In this document: positions 27,540-34,764 of the stretch, one piece after another
How positions within the stretch are numbered: position 1 is the stretch's first letter
How the letters are laid out: every line of letters begins with the position of its first letter
Assembly: GCF_937906425.1 (NCBI RefSeq)
Contig: NZ_CALCYR010000174.1
Span: 1 to 36,315, forward strand
Direction of reading: 5' to 3'
Source: an uncultured Methanobrevibacter sp.
GTDB lineage: Archaea; Methanobacteriota; Methanobacteria; Methanobacteriales; Methanobacteriaceae
DNA length: 36,315 nucleotides
Made by a program: the position numbers and the translations under genes
The notes under the pieces: model-generated
What the model was told of the DNA's origin: nothing
The model's input: the letters and a program-made list of their open reading frames with translations, nothing else
Database searches by the model: none

Positions 27540-27690
27540 TTACTAGACCATTAAAAACAATCCAGAACTTAATAAAAAAAAATTACTAGACTATTAAAAA
27601 CAATCCAGAACTTAATAAAAAAAATTACTAGACCATTAAAAACAATCCAGAATCTTATTAAAGATTTCCTAGACCATTAGAACTTTATAA
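27540..27690. repeat. 43-bp tandem repeat, about 3.5 copies
   Basis: TTACTAGACCATTAAAAACA followed by ATCCAGAACTTAATAAA begins at 27540, 27583 and 27625, with a degenerate fourth copy (TTCCTAGACCATTAG) near 27666. Spacing is 43, 42 and about 41 bp. The copies abut without unique spacers, so this is not a CRISPR array. Confidence 0.8.
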
Positions 27691-28289
27691 ATCGTTAAAG
27701 ATTTAAACTTCCAATCAAACTTAAAACTTCACACCACACAGAAGTGTACATAAAGCATACATATAATATATAGTACTATAATAATTTATAAAGGTTTCCA
27801 TTTTTTAAACAAAAATAAATAAAATCTAAAAAAGAGCAATCAGAAATAATAGCTGAAATTGTAAAAAGAAGAATTTTTATCCTTTAAAAAAATATACAGA
27901 GAAAAATAAATTTGTAAAAAAAATCATGCGCAAAAACTTAAAAAAACTATAAAAAAATTAAAAGATTCAAATGAATAAAATTCATTTTACTGTATACAAA
28001 AAAGCAAGATTAGTTTACAAAAATTATGGATTTTTTTTAAAAATTAGAATATTCGGATTGAACAAAATTATAGATTTTTAATCAACAAGGGGAAAATATA
28101 ACCAAAATATTAATTAAGATTTTATAAAAATTTAGAAAATTAAATGAAAATTAAAGAAAAAATTAAATAAATTAAATAAAATTAAGAAAAAACTATAATT
28201 TTACTAACACCCCCTATATAAGATTTATAAAAAAGCATGATTTAATAAAAATTACAATCTAAAAGCAATATTCAAATAAAAGTATAAAA

Positions 28290-28450
28290 TTCAAATTCAT
28301 TAATAAAATTCAAAAAAATAATAAAAATTCAATAAAAATAACAAAATTCAAAAAAATAATAAAAATTCAATTTGAATAATAAAATTCAAATTCATTAACA
28401 AAATTCAAAAAACTTATAAAAATTTAATTTGATTAACAAAATTCAATTTA
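28290..28450. repeat. Degenerate AAATTCAA-type tandem repeats
   Basis: The unit ACAAAATTCAAAAAA with a TAATAAAAATTCAAT tail recurs several times at roughly 35-40-bp spacing in a low-complexity stretch before the next gene. It is probably slippage-derived sequence with no other visible content. Confidence 0.55.
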
Positions 28451-28462
28451 AACTGCAAAAGA

Positions 28463-28475
28463 TTAATATATAATC
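28463..28475 (+). promoter_or_regulatory. Possible archaeal TATA box for the 209-aa gene
   Basis: TTAATATATAATC sits about 55 bp upstream of the ATG at 28525, in a place that would give a leader of roughly 25-35 nt. AT-rich surroundings make this only suggestive. Confidence 0.35.
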
Positions 28476-28524
28476 AAAGATAAAGCAAAGGCAAGGATGG
28501 TGTGAGTCAAATGGAGCTAAAATT

Positions 28525-29154
28525 ATGGAAAAGGAACTTTTCTCAAACTGGGCTTCCAATCCCAATATTGAAAACCTCTGCTTTAAAACATTGGATGGAA
28601 AACTAACAAATCTTATCTTTCACAGCAAAAGACTTAATGAAATGGATTATAAAAAAATACTTGAAAATTCCCTGGAACTGGAACTAAAACACAAACTAAA
28701 AGTAAAAACCATAGTCCTTTCAGTAGAAGAAGAGCATAATTTTACAAAAATAATGGATCATCATGACAAAAACAAACCCCATAAGATACAGGTAATATCA
28801 AGCCAAAGCATTGATGAGGAAATGGAACTTAAAAGAATAAAAAAACTGATAGTTAAAAAAAGACCAATAAGCAAAACAGATATAATTGCATTAATATTTT
28901 TACCTGTGATGAATTTATCAAAAGAAAAGGAACTTTTATTTGAAGGAGGAAGATTACTTACAAAAATTAAAGGACTTAAGGAAAATGAACTTGATGCAAT
29001 ATTAACACATCATATGACAAGGGCAATGGATTGTTTGGATTCAAATGAATTTAAGGAACTTTTAGAAGTTTATAAAAAAGGAAAAATTTCAATGGAAAGA
29101 ATTCAAAGAATTTTAAAAGAAGTAAAAAGAATAATGAAAGAAGCAAATGAGTAA
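28525..29154 (+). CDS. Hypothetical protein, 209 aa, weak resemblance to Rpn/PD-(D/E)XK-type proteins
   Basis: A real gene by length, by its lysine- and glutamate-rich, soluble composition, and by a GGAG site at 28513-28516, 8 nt before the ATG. I do not recognise it firmly. Residues ~113-150 (RPISKTDIIALIFLPVMN, then a charged helix) resemble the segment that follows the nuclease core in Rpn/PDDEXK_2 putative transposase proteins of methanogens. I cannot point to a catalytic D...ExK set, so activity is not supported. Residues ~155-209 look like charged amphipathic helices. The gene converges on the marker 12 gene, and its last ~14 codons are copied twice downstream. It may be a shortened or decaying member of a mobile-type family. 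Confidence 0.6.
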   Translation: MEKELFSNWASNPNIENLCFKTLDGKLTNLIFHSKRLNEMDYKKILENSLELELKHKLKVKTIVLSVEEEHNFTKIMDHHDKNKPHKIQVISSQSIDEEMELKRIKKLIVKKRPISKTDIIALIFLPVMNLSKEKELLFEGGRLLTKIKGLKENELDAILTHHMTRAMDCLDSNEFKELLEVYKKGKISMERIQRILKEVKRIMKEANE

Positions 29155-29253
29155 AAAAAGAAATTAAAAGAAGTAAAAAGAATAATGAAAGAAATAAATG
29201 GATAAAAAGAATTTTAAAAGAAGTAAAAAGATTAATGAAAGAAGCAAATGGGT
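29110..29253 (+). repeat. 3' end of the hypothetical gene duplicated in tandem (3 copies)
   Basis: The last ~40 bp of the gene (TTTTAAAAGAAGTAAAAAGA, then a TAATGAAAGAAGCAAATGAG tail) recurs at ~29164-29204 and ~29211-29253 with few changes. The second and third copies lie after the stop codon. The codons of copy 1 encode KEVKRIMKEANE, and the later copies still spell nearly the same peptide. Confidence 0.85.
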
Positions 29254-29350
29254 AAAAAAGGGATTTAGATAAGGATTTAAAAAAAATAAAAAAAGAAATT
29301 TAAAAAATAATTGATTAAAAATATCAGAGATGAACTGAAAAAGTAAAAAA

Positions 29351-29442
29351 AGGATTTAAACTAATAATCAACCTTAATTCCCAAAATTTCTCTTTTAGGA
29401 TTTAAACTAATAATCAACCTTAATTCCCAAAATTTCTCTTTT
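29351..29442 (-). repeat. 3' end of the marker 12 gene duplicated in tandem (46 bp, 2 copies)
   Basis: The 46 bases at 29351-29396 repeat exactly at 29397-29442, each starting AGGATTTAAACTAATAATCA. The right copy holds the last ~11 codons and TAG stop of the marker 12 gene; the left copy is a spare of the same codons and stop beyond the gene. Confidence 0.9.
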
Positions 29443-30408
29443 TCCACCATAAATGTCTCTTGCTATTTGAGCTGCTCCAATAGCTCCAGACTCACTTGAA
29501 ATGATTTTAAAAAGATACTTGTCCTTGAAGTATTCATTTAACTTGGCCTCAAAGTCAACAGGTTCCTTCATAGATCCCATTGAACCTGTAAGTACGATTC
29601 CATCCACGGGATTCTTACTAACTGCAATAAGTCCTGCAATCTCCATTGCAACAGTCATAATCATGGAATCAATAGCTAAAACTGCTCTTTCATCCCCATT
29701 TTCATATGCATTAAGAAGGTCTTCCTTCATGAATGCAACCTTATTGTCAATGTTTGCAATCTTTACAGCTCCTGCATGGGAAAAACATTCATTTGCAGTT
29801 TTTCTTCCTTCATCAATGTCCCTAATCATTTCAAGATCCAACGGCCCATGAACAATGCCCATTGCACCGCAACATGCATCTATAGCTCCCTTTATCTTAG
29901 CATCCTCTATAAGAAGATCAACGCTGTTTGAACTGATATCAGCAACTATCATGTTTTCCCAATCTGTTTCAAGATATGCATTATATGCAATGCTTACCTT
30001 TTCAGGACTTGCATGATGGGAATATGCTGCCCTAAATAAGGGGTCAAGAAAATCACAATCCTTATGCAATCCAGGAATCATAAGACATGGAATATCAGTA
30101 TTTTCTATTTCAGAATAAACTGAAGTGCCTCCACCAGTTACCTTGCCTGCACCATTTATGGATAATATTCCACGATTTTTAACCTTTTCCATAGGAAGAA
30201 TGGTATTTATTCCATCTCCCATTGCATAGGTAACTATCATTAAATCAATATCACTTAAATCTACACGTTTTGATAATTCTTCAATGGCTGAAACTCTTCC
30301 AGCCTTACTGTCTTCACGAGAAATCTTAAAAACATCCAGAACTTTTTCATTATCCATTATTGCAAATGAAATTCCAGTAGTTCCATGATCCATTCCTACA
30401 AATACCAT
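29407..30408 (-). CDS. Methanogenesis marker 12 family protein (ASKHA/BadF-like fold)
   Basis: A 333-aa protein starting MVFVGMDHGTTGISFAIM. The D7-H-G-T-T segment is the phosphate-binding start of an ASKHA-type ATPase fold. Later glycine-rich motifs (NGAGKVTGGGTS at ~86, CCGAMGIVHGP at ~181, VLTGSMGS at ~272, SSESGAIGAAQIA at ~304) fit the same superfamily and match the methanogenesis marker protein 12 family (UPF0285-like), found across methanogens with unknown biochemical role. I start it at the ATG at 30408, which has a GTGAT site 4 nt upstream, rather than at the in-frame GTG at 30417. It marks this side of the window as methanogen DNA. Its 3' end converges with the hypothetical gene. 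Confidence 0.85.
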   Translation of the reverse strand: MVFVGMDHGTTGISFAIMDNEKVLDVFKISREDSKAGRVSAIEELSKRVDLSDIDLMIVTYAMGDGINTILPMEKVKNRGILSINGAGKVTGGGTSVYSEIENTDIPCLMIPGLHKDCDFLDPLFRAAYSHHASPEKVSIAYNAYLETDWENMIVADISSNSVDLLIEDAKIKGAIDACCGAMGIVHGPLDLEMIRDIDEGRKTANECFSHAGAVKIANIDNKVAFMKEDLLNAYENGDERAVLAIDSMIMTVAMEIAGLIAVSKNPVDGIVLTGSMGSMKEPVDFEAKLNEYFKDKYLFKIISSESGAIGAAQIARDIYGGKREILGIKVDY

Positions 30409-30459
30409 TTTTATCACTTAATAATATGAATTTTGATAAGAAAATAGAATAAATTAATT

Positions 30460-30550
30460 AAAATTAAATCAGAAAATTCAATAATTGAAAATTAAATCAA
30501 ATAAACCCAATAATTAAAAATTAAATCAGAAAATTCAATAATTAAAAATC
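30460..30550. repeat. 28-29-bp AT-rich tandem repeat cut off at the species junction
   Basis: The unit AAAATTAAATCAGAAAATTC with an AATAATT tail begins at 30460, 30488 and 30517. A fourth copy starts near 30544 (AAAAAT) but breaks off after a few bases, where bacterial-looking sequence with a terminator begins. The repeat is the archaeal side of the junction. Confidence 0.75.
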
Positions 30551-30560
30551 ATTAAAGATT
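30544..30560. other. Junction between archaeal and bacterial sequence
   Basis: To the left are a methanogen marker gene and AT-rich repeats; to the right are a bacterial-type terminator, sigma-A promoter and the dcw cluster. Codon use shifts from strongly A/T-ending to mixed with many GGC, GCC and CCG codons. The exact point could be anywhere in about 15 bp because AT-rich sequence (ATTAAAGATT) also fits the archaeal side. This is best read as a chimeric assembly. Confidence 0.75.
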
Positions 30561-30585
30561 CACGATTTTTCGTGAATCTTTTTTT
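30554..30585 (+). terminator. Factor-independent terminator
   Basis: An 11-bp perfect stem (AAAGATTCACG / CGTGAATCTTT) with a 6-nt loop (ATTTTT), followed by a run of T to 30585. It would end transcription of a bacterial gene that normally lies upstream of mraZ but is absent here, so its gene was left on the other side of the junction. Confidence 0.85.
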
Positions 30586-30607
30586 GCGTAAAATTTGTAA
30601 TTTTGCC

Positions 30608-30636
30608 TTGATTTTTTTGAGTTTAGGGGTTATTAT
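30608..30636 (+). promoter_or_regulatory. Sigma-A promoter of the mraZ operon
   Basis: TTGATT (30608-30613), a 17-bp spacer, then TATTAT (30631-30636). Transcription would start near 30643, directly in front of the AAGTGG repeats, so a bound repressor would block early elongation or polymerase binding. Confidence 0.75.
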
Positions 30637-30644
30637 GTAAGCAT

Positions 30645-30691
30645 AAGTGGTAGAAAGTGGTACTTGGTGTCATATATGTGGTACAAAGTGG
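30645..30691 (+). promoter_or_regulatory. MraZ operator: AAGTGG direct repeats at 10-bp spacing
   Basis: AAGTGG at 30645, AAGTGG at 30655, a weaker TGGTGT at 30665, ATGTGG at 30676 and AAGTGG at 30686. MraZ is known to bind short direct repeats one helical turn apart upstream of its own gene (TGGGN in E. coli, AAAGTG[T/G] boxes in Mollicutes). The spacing and sequence here fit the second type. This predicts autoregulation of the whole dcw operon. Confidence 0.75.
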
Positions 30692-30727
30692 TGGATTTCT
30701 ATATTAACTAACGAAAGGGCGCCGGCT

Positions 30728-31153
30728 ATGTTCATGGGAGAATATAACCATTCGTTAGATGCAAAGGGTAGAGTTATTGTTCCTGCTAAGTTCAGAGAGC
30801 AATTAGGAGATGTCTTCGTCATTTCTCAAGGTCTTGACGGATGTCTGTTTGTCTTCCCACGCAGCGAATGGACTAAATTCGAAGAAAAACTTAAAGAATT
30901 GCCTATGTCAGACAAGAACGCACGTAAGTTTGTACGTTTTTTCCTGGCCGGAGCATCAGAAACGGAAATTGATAAACAGGGCAGAATCCTGATTCCTCCA
31001 GTGTTAAGAGAATTCGCCGGTCTTACAAAGGATATTACTTTTGTCGGAGTCGGTGGCAGAGCAGAAATATGGAGTGCTGACAGATGGAACGAATCAACTT
31101 CGTTTGATGATATGGACGAAGTTGCACAGCATATGTCGGAACTTGGAATATAA
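30728..31153 (+). CDS. mraZ: Transcriptional regulator MraZ
   Basis: A 141-aa protein with two AbrB-like swapped-hairpin halves. Each carries the DxxxR signature: D11-A-K-G-R15 followed by VIVPAKFRE, and D82-K-Q-G-R86 followed by ILIPPVLRE. Length is normal for the family. It forms ring-shaped oligomers and represses the dcw cluster by binding repeats at its own promoter. I start it at 30728 (MFMGEYNHS), with AAAGGG 8 nt upstream. A longer frame back to 30647 would place coding sequence over the operator and adds residues unlike the family. It is first in an operon with rsmH 21 bp downstream. Confidence 0.95.
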   Translation: MFMGEYNHSLDAKGRVIVPAKFREQLGDVFVISQGLDGCLFVFPRSEWTKFEEKLKELPMSDKNARKFVRFFLAGASETEIDKQGRILIPPVLREFAGLTKDITFVGVGGRAEIWSADRWNESTSFDDMDEVAQHMSELGI

Positions 31154-31174
31154 GTTTTTCAAGAAAGGCTTTAA

Positions 31175-32116
31175 ATGGAATTTGAACATATACCGGTTTT
31201 ATATAACGAAACAATTAATGCTTTAAATGTAAAACCTGAAGGAATATATGCGGATGGTACCCTTGGCGGTGCAGGTCATGCCAGCGGTGTATGTAAGCTT
31301 CTTAATAAAGAAGGAAGATTCATAGGGTTTGATCAGGACGCTGAAGCAATTAAGACAGCCACACAAAGGCTTTCTGAATATAAGGAAAATACGAATATTG
31401 ATATTGTTAAAAGCAATTACGTCAATATGCCTTCTGTTTTAAAGGAAATGGGTGTTGATAAGGTTGACGGAATCTTGCTTGATATAGGAGTTTCTTCTTA
31501 CCAGCTTGATAATGGGGAAAGAGGCTTTTCTTATATGGAGGATGCAAAACTTGATATGAGAATGGATAAGGATAATCCTTTATCTGCCTATGAAGTTGTT
31601 AACACTTATACCAAAGAGGATTTGGCAAGAATAATAAGAAATTATGGCGAAGACAATTTCGCTAATAATATTGCAAAGCACATTGTGCAAAGGCGTAACG
31701 AAAAACCGATTGAAACAACCTTTGAACTTGCAGGGATTATCAAAGAAAGTATACCTGCAAAGATAAGGGCAACCGGTGGTAATCCGGCAAAGAGAACCTT
31801 CCAGGCAATAAGAATTGAGGTTAATAAAGAACTTGAAGTCTTGGAAAAGTCAATTGATGCAATGATTGATATGTTAAATCCGGGCGGAAGACTGGCTATC
31901 ATCACGTTCCACTCATTAGAGGATCGTATTGTTAAGAACAAGTTTAAGGAAGCCGAAGATCCGTGTATTTGTCCAAAGACATTTCCGGTTTGCGTTTGCG
32001 GAAGAGTTCCTTTGGGAAAACAGATTACAAGGAAGCCGATTATCCCGTCAGAGGAAGAAATTTCAAACAATAAGAGAAGTAAAAGTTCTAAACTGAGGGT
32101 TTTTGAAAAGGCCTGA
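31175..32116 (+). CDS. rsmH: 16S rRNA (cytosine(1402)-N4)-methyltransferase
   Basis: A 313-aa protein that methylates the N4 of C1402 in 16S rRNA using S-adenosylmethionine, which tunes the ribosomal P site. Visible family motifs are DGTLGGAGH (residues 27-35) for SAM binding, the acidic strand end FDQD (52-55), DGILLDIGVSS (98-108), PAKRTFQAIRIEVN near 207-220, and ITFHSLEDRIVK near 245-256. A Cys-containing segment (CICPKTFPVCVCG) near 267-279 is typical of the C-terminal part. GAAAGG lies 6 nt before the ATG. The gene (mraW in older naming) sits in its usual place after mraZ. Confidence 0.95.
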   Translation: MEFEHIPVLYNETINALNVKPEGIYADGTLGGAGHASGVCKLLNKEGRFIGFDQDAEAIKTATQRLSEYKENTNIDIVKSNYVNMPSVLKEMGVDKVDGILLDIGVSSYQLDNGERGFSYMEDAKLDMRMDKDNPLSAYEVVNTYTKEDLARIIRNYGEDNFANNIAKHIVQRRNEKPIETTFELAGIIKESIPAKIRATGGNPAKRTFQAIRIEVNKELEVLEKSIDAMIDMLNPGGRLAIITFHSLEDRIVKNKFKEAEDPCICPKTFPVCVCGRVPLGKQITRKPIIPSEEEISNNKRSKSSKLRVFEKA

Positions 32117-32142
32117 TTTAAAAGGGAAGAAGAGAGGTCATT

Positions 32143-32631
32143 ATGAGCAGAGTGAGGAAGAATAATTATAACAAAACAGCAAGAAAAGATACATATATTG
32201 AAGGAAATACCGTAAGAAAGTTTGATTTTGACTTTGAAGAGCTTGAAAACGAAGCGGCTTACGAAGAGGTTGAAAGAGAAAATTCGTATCGTCCGAGACG
32301 AAGAAGCCTTAGCATGAGCGGTGGCATGGCTATGTTACTTGCGCTTGTGTCTGCGGCAATCTTAAGCCTTTGTGTTGTTTACTTAAACAGAGAATTTGCA
32401 ATCAGCCAAAAATCGGCACAGATTAATACTTTGAAAGCCGAGCTTGAGGATTTAAAGGCTGAAAACGAGGTATTAAATTACGATGTGAACAGCTATATGG
32501 ATATTGAATATGTTTACACTTATGCAACGGAAGTTCTTGGCATGAGCGTTGCCACCGAAGACCAGATTGTTTTTTATGATGGCACAGACAAGGAATATTT
32601 GGTACAATACAAAGAGGTTCCGGAAGAGTAA
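32143..32631 (+). CDS. ftsL: FtsL-type cell division protein
   Basis: A 162-aa bitopic protein: charged cytoplasmic part (1-58), one membrane segment (~59-81), then a coiled coil (~85-113, with NTLKAELEDLKAENEVLN) outside the cell and a short tail with ATEVLGM (GM motif near 136). This is the FtsL/DivIC layout. FtsL bridges the divisome to the septal PBP through its coiled coil. The position between rsmH and the PBP gene is diagnostic. AGAGAGG lies 5 nt before the ATG. Sequence identity within this family is low, so the call leans on topology and place. Confidence 0.8.
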   Translation: MSRVRKNNYNKTARKDTYIEGNTVRKFDFDFEELENEAAYEEVERENSYRPRRRSLSMSGGMAMLLALVSAAILSLCVVYLNREFAISQKSAQINTLKAELEDLKAENEVLNYDVNSYMDIEYVYTYATEVLGMSVATEDQIVFYDGTDKEYLVQYKEVPEE

Positions 32632-32661
32632 CGGAATTAATAAGATTAAAGGTAACAAAAA

Positions 32662-34527
32662 ATGAGTAATAGATATACACCGGCAGACAAGGAAAGAACA
32701 AGCGACAATCAGTCAAAACGCATTAAGAGATACATGGCGAGGAAACTGATTATTGTATTCTTCCTTATTATGCTGGTGTTTGCTGTTTTATTCGGAAGAG
32801 TTGTTTATTTTAATTATACAAACGGAGATGCATATTCTAAGACGGTTCTCGATCAGCAAACATATTCAAGCACAACAATTCCATATAAAAGAGGAACTAT
32901 TTTAGACAGAAACGGTAATGTTTTGGCACAAAGCATTATGGTCTATAATCTTGTTCTTGATCCTGCGGTTATGCTTTCCGATAATGATACATCAGATGAT
33001 AACGATCATCCGTATTACGATGCTACAATTGAGGCTTTGGTAAACTGCTTCGGGTATGACGAAACAGAGCTTCGCGAAAAGATTGAATCTAATTCAAACA
33101 GCAGATACGTGGTTTATGAAAAGACACTTGAATACTACGATATTCAGGACTTTTTAACTGCAAAGGATGAAAATGCATATATTCAGGGCGTTTGGTTTGA
33201 AGAGGAATATGAAAGAAGATATCCTTATACAACGCTTGCCGCAACCGTTCTTGGTTTTGTTGATACGGACGGAAGTGCTTCTTACGGCCTTGAAGGCTAT
33301 TACAATGATGTTTTAACGGGCGTAAACGGAAGAGAATACGGATACGTTGATGAAGACAATAATATGGAAAAGGTTGTAAAAGCTGCTGAAGACGGCTCAA
33401 CTTTGGTTTCCACTTTGGATGTTTATATTCAGAGTATTGTTGAAAAATACATTGCTGAGTGGGACGAAATCTATGATGCCAAAAATATCGGCGTTATTAT
33501 TTCAGACCCAAACACCAACGAAATTTATGCAATGGCAACCGATACGGTGTATGACCCAAATAATCCGAGGGATTTATCATATGCATATACCGAAGAGGAA
33601 ATTGCAGAAATGAGCAACGCTGTAAAATATGCCGCAATCCTCGGAAATTGGAACAATTTCTGCGTTTATAACTCTTATGAACCGGGTTCGACTTATAAAC
33701 CGATTGTAAGCGTTGCGGTTCTTGAAGAAAACATTATTGATGAGGATGTATATACTTATGAGTGCGATGGCTATAATGATGTTGGAATTTGGCATATCAA
33801 ATGTAACGTTACAACCGGTCACGGCGTTTTGAATTTGCAGAGTGCGATTGCACTTTCCTGTAATGATTTCTTTATGGAGATGGGTGCGCTTCTTGGACCT
33901 GACAAGTTTCTGGAATATCAGCTTAAGTTTGGCTTTGGCCAATATACGGGCATTGACTTAAGTAATGAAAGATCATGTTCTAACCTTGTTTATTCAAGTG
34001 ATACGCTTAATGAGGTTTCGCTTGCAATCAGTTCTTTCGGACAGGGATTTAATGTTACCATGATCCAAATGGCTTCTGCTTTTTCATCGATTATTAACGG
34101 CGGATATTATTACAAACCGCATGTTGTAAGCGAAATCATCAACAGTTCGGGCGGTGTTGAAGAGTATGTGGGAAGCGAAGTTGTTCGGATTACGTGTACA
34201 CGGGAAACTTCTGATTATTTGAAGCAGGCGCTTTACCTTGGTGTTACTGAGGGTAGCGGTATTCCGGCGCAGATTACGGGATACAAGATTGGCGGTAAAA
34301 CGGGTACAGCTCAGGTTAACGACAGAGAGTCGGAAAACTATGTTTACTCCTTCATTGGCTTTGTGGCTGATGAGGACGATAATCCTCTTATTCAGTGTTA
34401 CGTTGTTGTTGACGAGTGCCAGACCGAAGAGGAAGAAACAGGTTCTTTTGTTGCATCAAGACTTTTTAAAGCTATTATGGAAGAGGTTTTACCGTATTTA
34501 AACATTTATCCTACAGAGATGGAGTGA
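32662..34527 (+). CDS. ftsI: Septal class B penicillin-binding protein (FtsI/PBP2B/SpoVD type)
   Basis: A 621-aa transpeptidase that cross-links septal peptidoglycan. It has a short cytoplasmic N-terminus, one membrane segment (~28-48), a PBP dimerisation domain that includes RGTILDRNGNVLAQS (~77-91), and the transpeptidase domain with all three active-site motifs: S343-T-Y-K346, S399-C-N401 and K546-T-G548. There is no PASTA domain; the protein ends soon after the transpeptidase fold, so it is slightly shorter than B. subtilis SpoVD. An AAAGG site precedes the start, and ftsL ends 30 bp upstream. SpoVD-like (sporulation) and FtsI-like (division) roles cannot be separated by sequence alone, but the dcw place favours division. 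Confidence 0.9.
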   Translation: MSNRYTPADKERTSDNQSKRIKRYMARKLIIVFFLIMLVFAVLFGRVVYFNYTNGDAYSKTVLDQQTYSSTTIPYKRGTILDRNGNVLAQSIMVYNLVLDPAVMLSDNDTSDDNDHPYYDATIEALVNCFGYDETELREKIESNSNSRYVVYEKTLEYYDIQDFLTAKDENAYIQGVWFEEEYERRYPYTTLAATVLGFVDTDGSASYGLEGYYNDVLTGVNGREYGYVDEDNNMEKVVKAAEDGSTLVSTLDVYIQSIVEKYIAEWDEIYDAKNIGVIISDPNTNEIYAMATDTVYDPNNPRDLSYAYTEEEIAEMSNAVKYAAILGNWNNFCVYNSYEPGSTYKPIVSVAVLEENIIDEDVYTYECDGYNDVGIWHIKCNVTTGHGVLNLQSAIALSCNDFFMEMGALLGPDKFLEYQLKFGFGQYTGIDLSNERSCSNLVYSSDTLNEVSLAISSFGQGFNVTMIQMASAFSSIINGGYYYKPHVVSEIINSSGGVEEYVGSEVVRITCTRETSDYLKQALYLGVTEGSGIPAQITGYKIGGKTGTAQVNDRESENYVYSFIGFVADEDDNPLIQCYVVVDECQTEEEETGSFVASRLFKAIMEEVLPYLNIYPTEME

Positions 34528-34534
34528 GGTATTT

Positions 34535-34582
34535 GTGAAGGGCAGAGAAACCGGTAATGGGAATGTACGGCGTGTGCTTTGA
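34535..34582 (+). pseudogene. Possible 15-codon remnant of the next dcw gene
   Basis: A GTG at 34535 follows GGAGTGAGG at 5-nt spacing, overlapping the ftsI stop, as expected for a translationally coupled gene. The frame gives a basic peptide (VKGRETGNGNVRRVL) and stops at once. In Clostridia the next genes would be another PBP, mraY or murD. This may be a gene start left behind after an insertion or a join, or a chance pattern. Confidence 0.35.
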
Positions 34583-34695
34583 TGAAGAGATGGCGGGTAA
34601 TTAATTTCGTTATATGATTGCTGATGATTTTTTCGCATGAAGCAGCAAAAATGGAATCCATTATGCAAAAAACTTGCAAAATAAACAGGTTTTCA

Positions 34696-34723
34696 TTGAC
34701 AAAAAGGCATAATCTGCTATAAT
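34696..34723 (+). promoter_or_regulatory. Perfect-consensus sigma-A promoter for the ATPase/RloB pair
   Basis: TTGACA (34696-34701), a 16-bp spacer, TATAAT (34718-34723). A promoter this strong suggests the pair is expressed independently of the dcw operon or is held down by a repressor. Confidence 0.85.
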
Positions 34724-34732
34724 ATAATTGAT

Positions 34733-34751
34733 TTTGCGAGAAACTCGTAAA
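34733..34751 (+). promoter_or_regulatory. Inverted repeat at the start of the ATPase transcript
   Basis: TTTGCGAG, AAA, CTCGTAAA: arms of 8 bp with one mismatch, just downstream of the -10 box and just before the GGAGG site (34753-34757). It could be an operator for an unseen repressor or a small leader hairpin next to the ribosome binding site. Confidence 0.5.
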
Positions 34752-34764
34752 TGGAGGTGGAATT

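Larger units (their letters stand above)
26813..28462. other. Long AT-rich intergenic region without a convincing gene
   Basis: About 1.65 kb of very A/T-rich sequence full of stops in all frames, between divergently transcribed genes. I see no tRNA-like or rRNA-like structure. It does hold several short degenerate tandem repeats, listed separately. A TATA-rich stretch at 26,930-26,960 (minus strand TATATTATAAAG) could be an archaeal promoter for the adhesin, but in such AT-rich DNA this is weak evidence. Long spacers of this kind are common in Methanobrevibacter genomes. Confidence 0.6.

Noticed and set aside
26813..28462. tRNA or small RNA gene in the long intergenic region
   Set aside because: No GC-rich stems, TPsiC-like arm or other stable structure is visible. 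In a hyperthermophile GC spikes would help, but here the AT background is uniform.
26690..28500. Possible CRISPR array in the repeat-rich intergenic region
   Set aside because: The repeats (23, 43, ~40 bp) abut or drift without unique spacers of constant length, and no cas genes are visible.
30409..30417. GTG start of the marker 12 gene at 30417
   Set aside because: The ATG at 30408 is better placed behind a GTGAT site and gives the family-like start MVFVGMDHG.
30647..30727. N-terminal extension of mraZ starting at 30647
   Set aside because: It would run through the AAGTGG operator, has no ribosome binding site and adds residues unlike the family. The ATG at 30728 has a good site and the conserved MFMGEY start.
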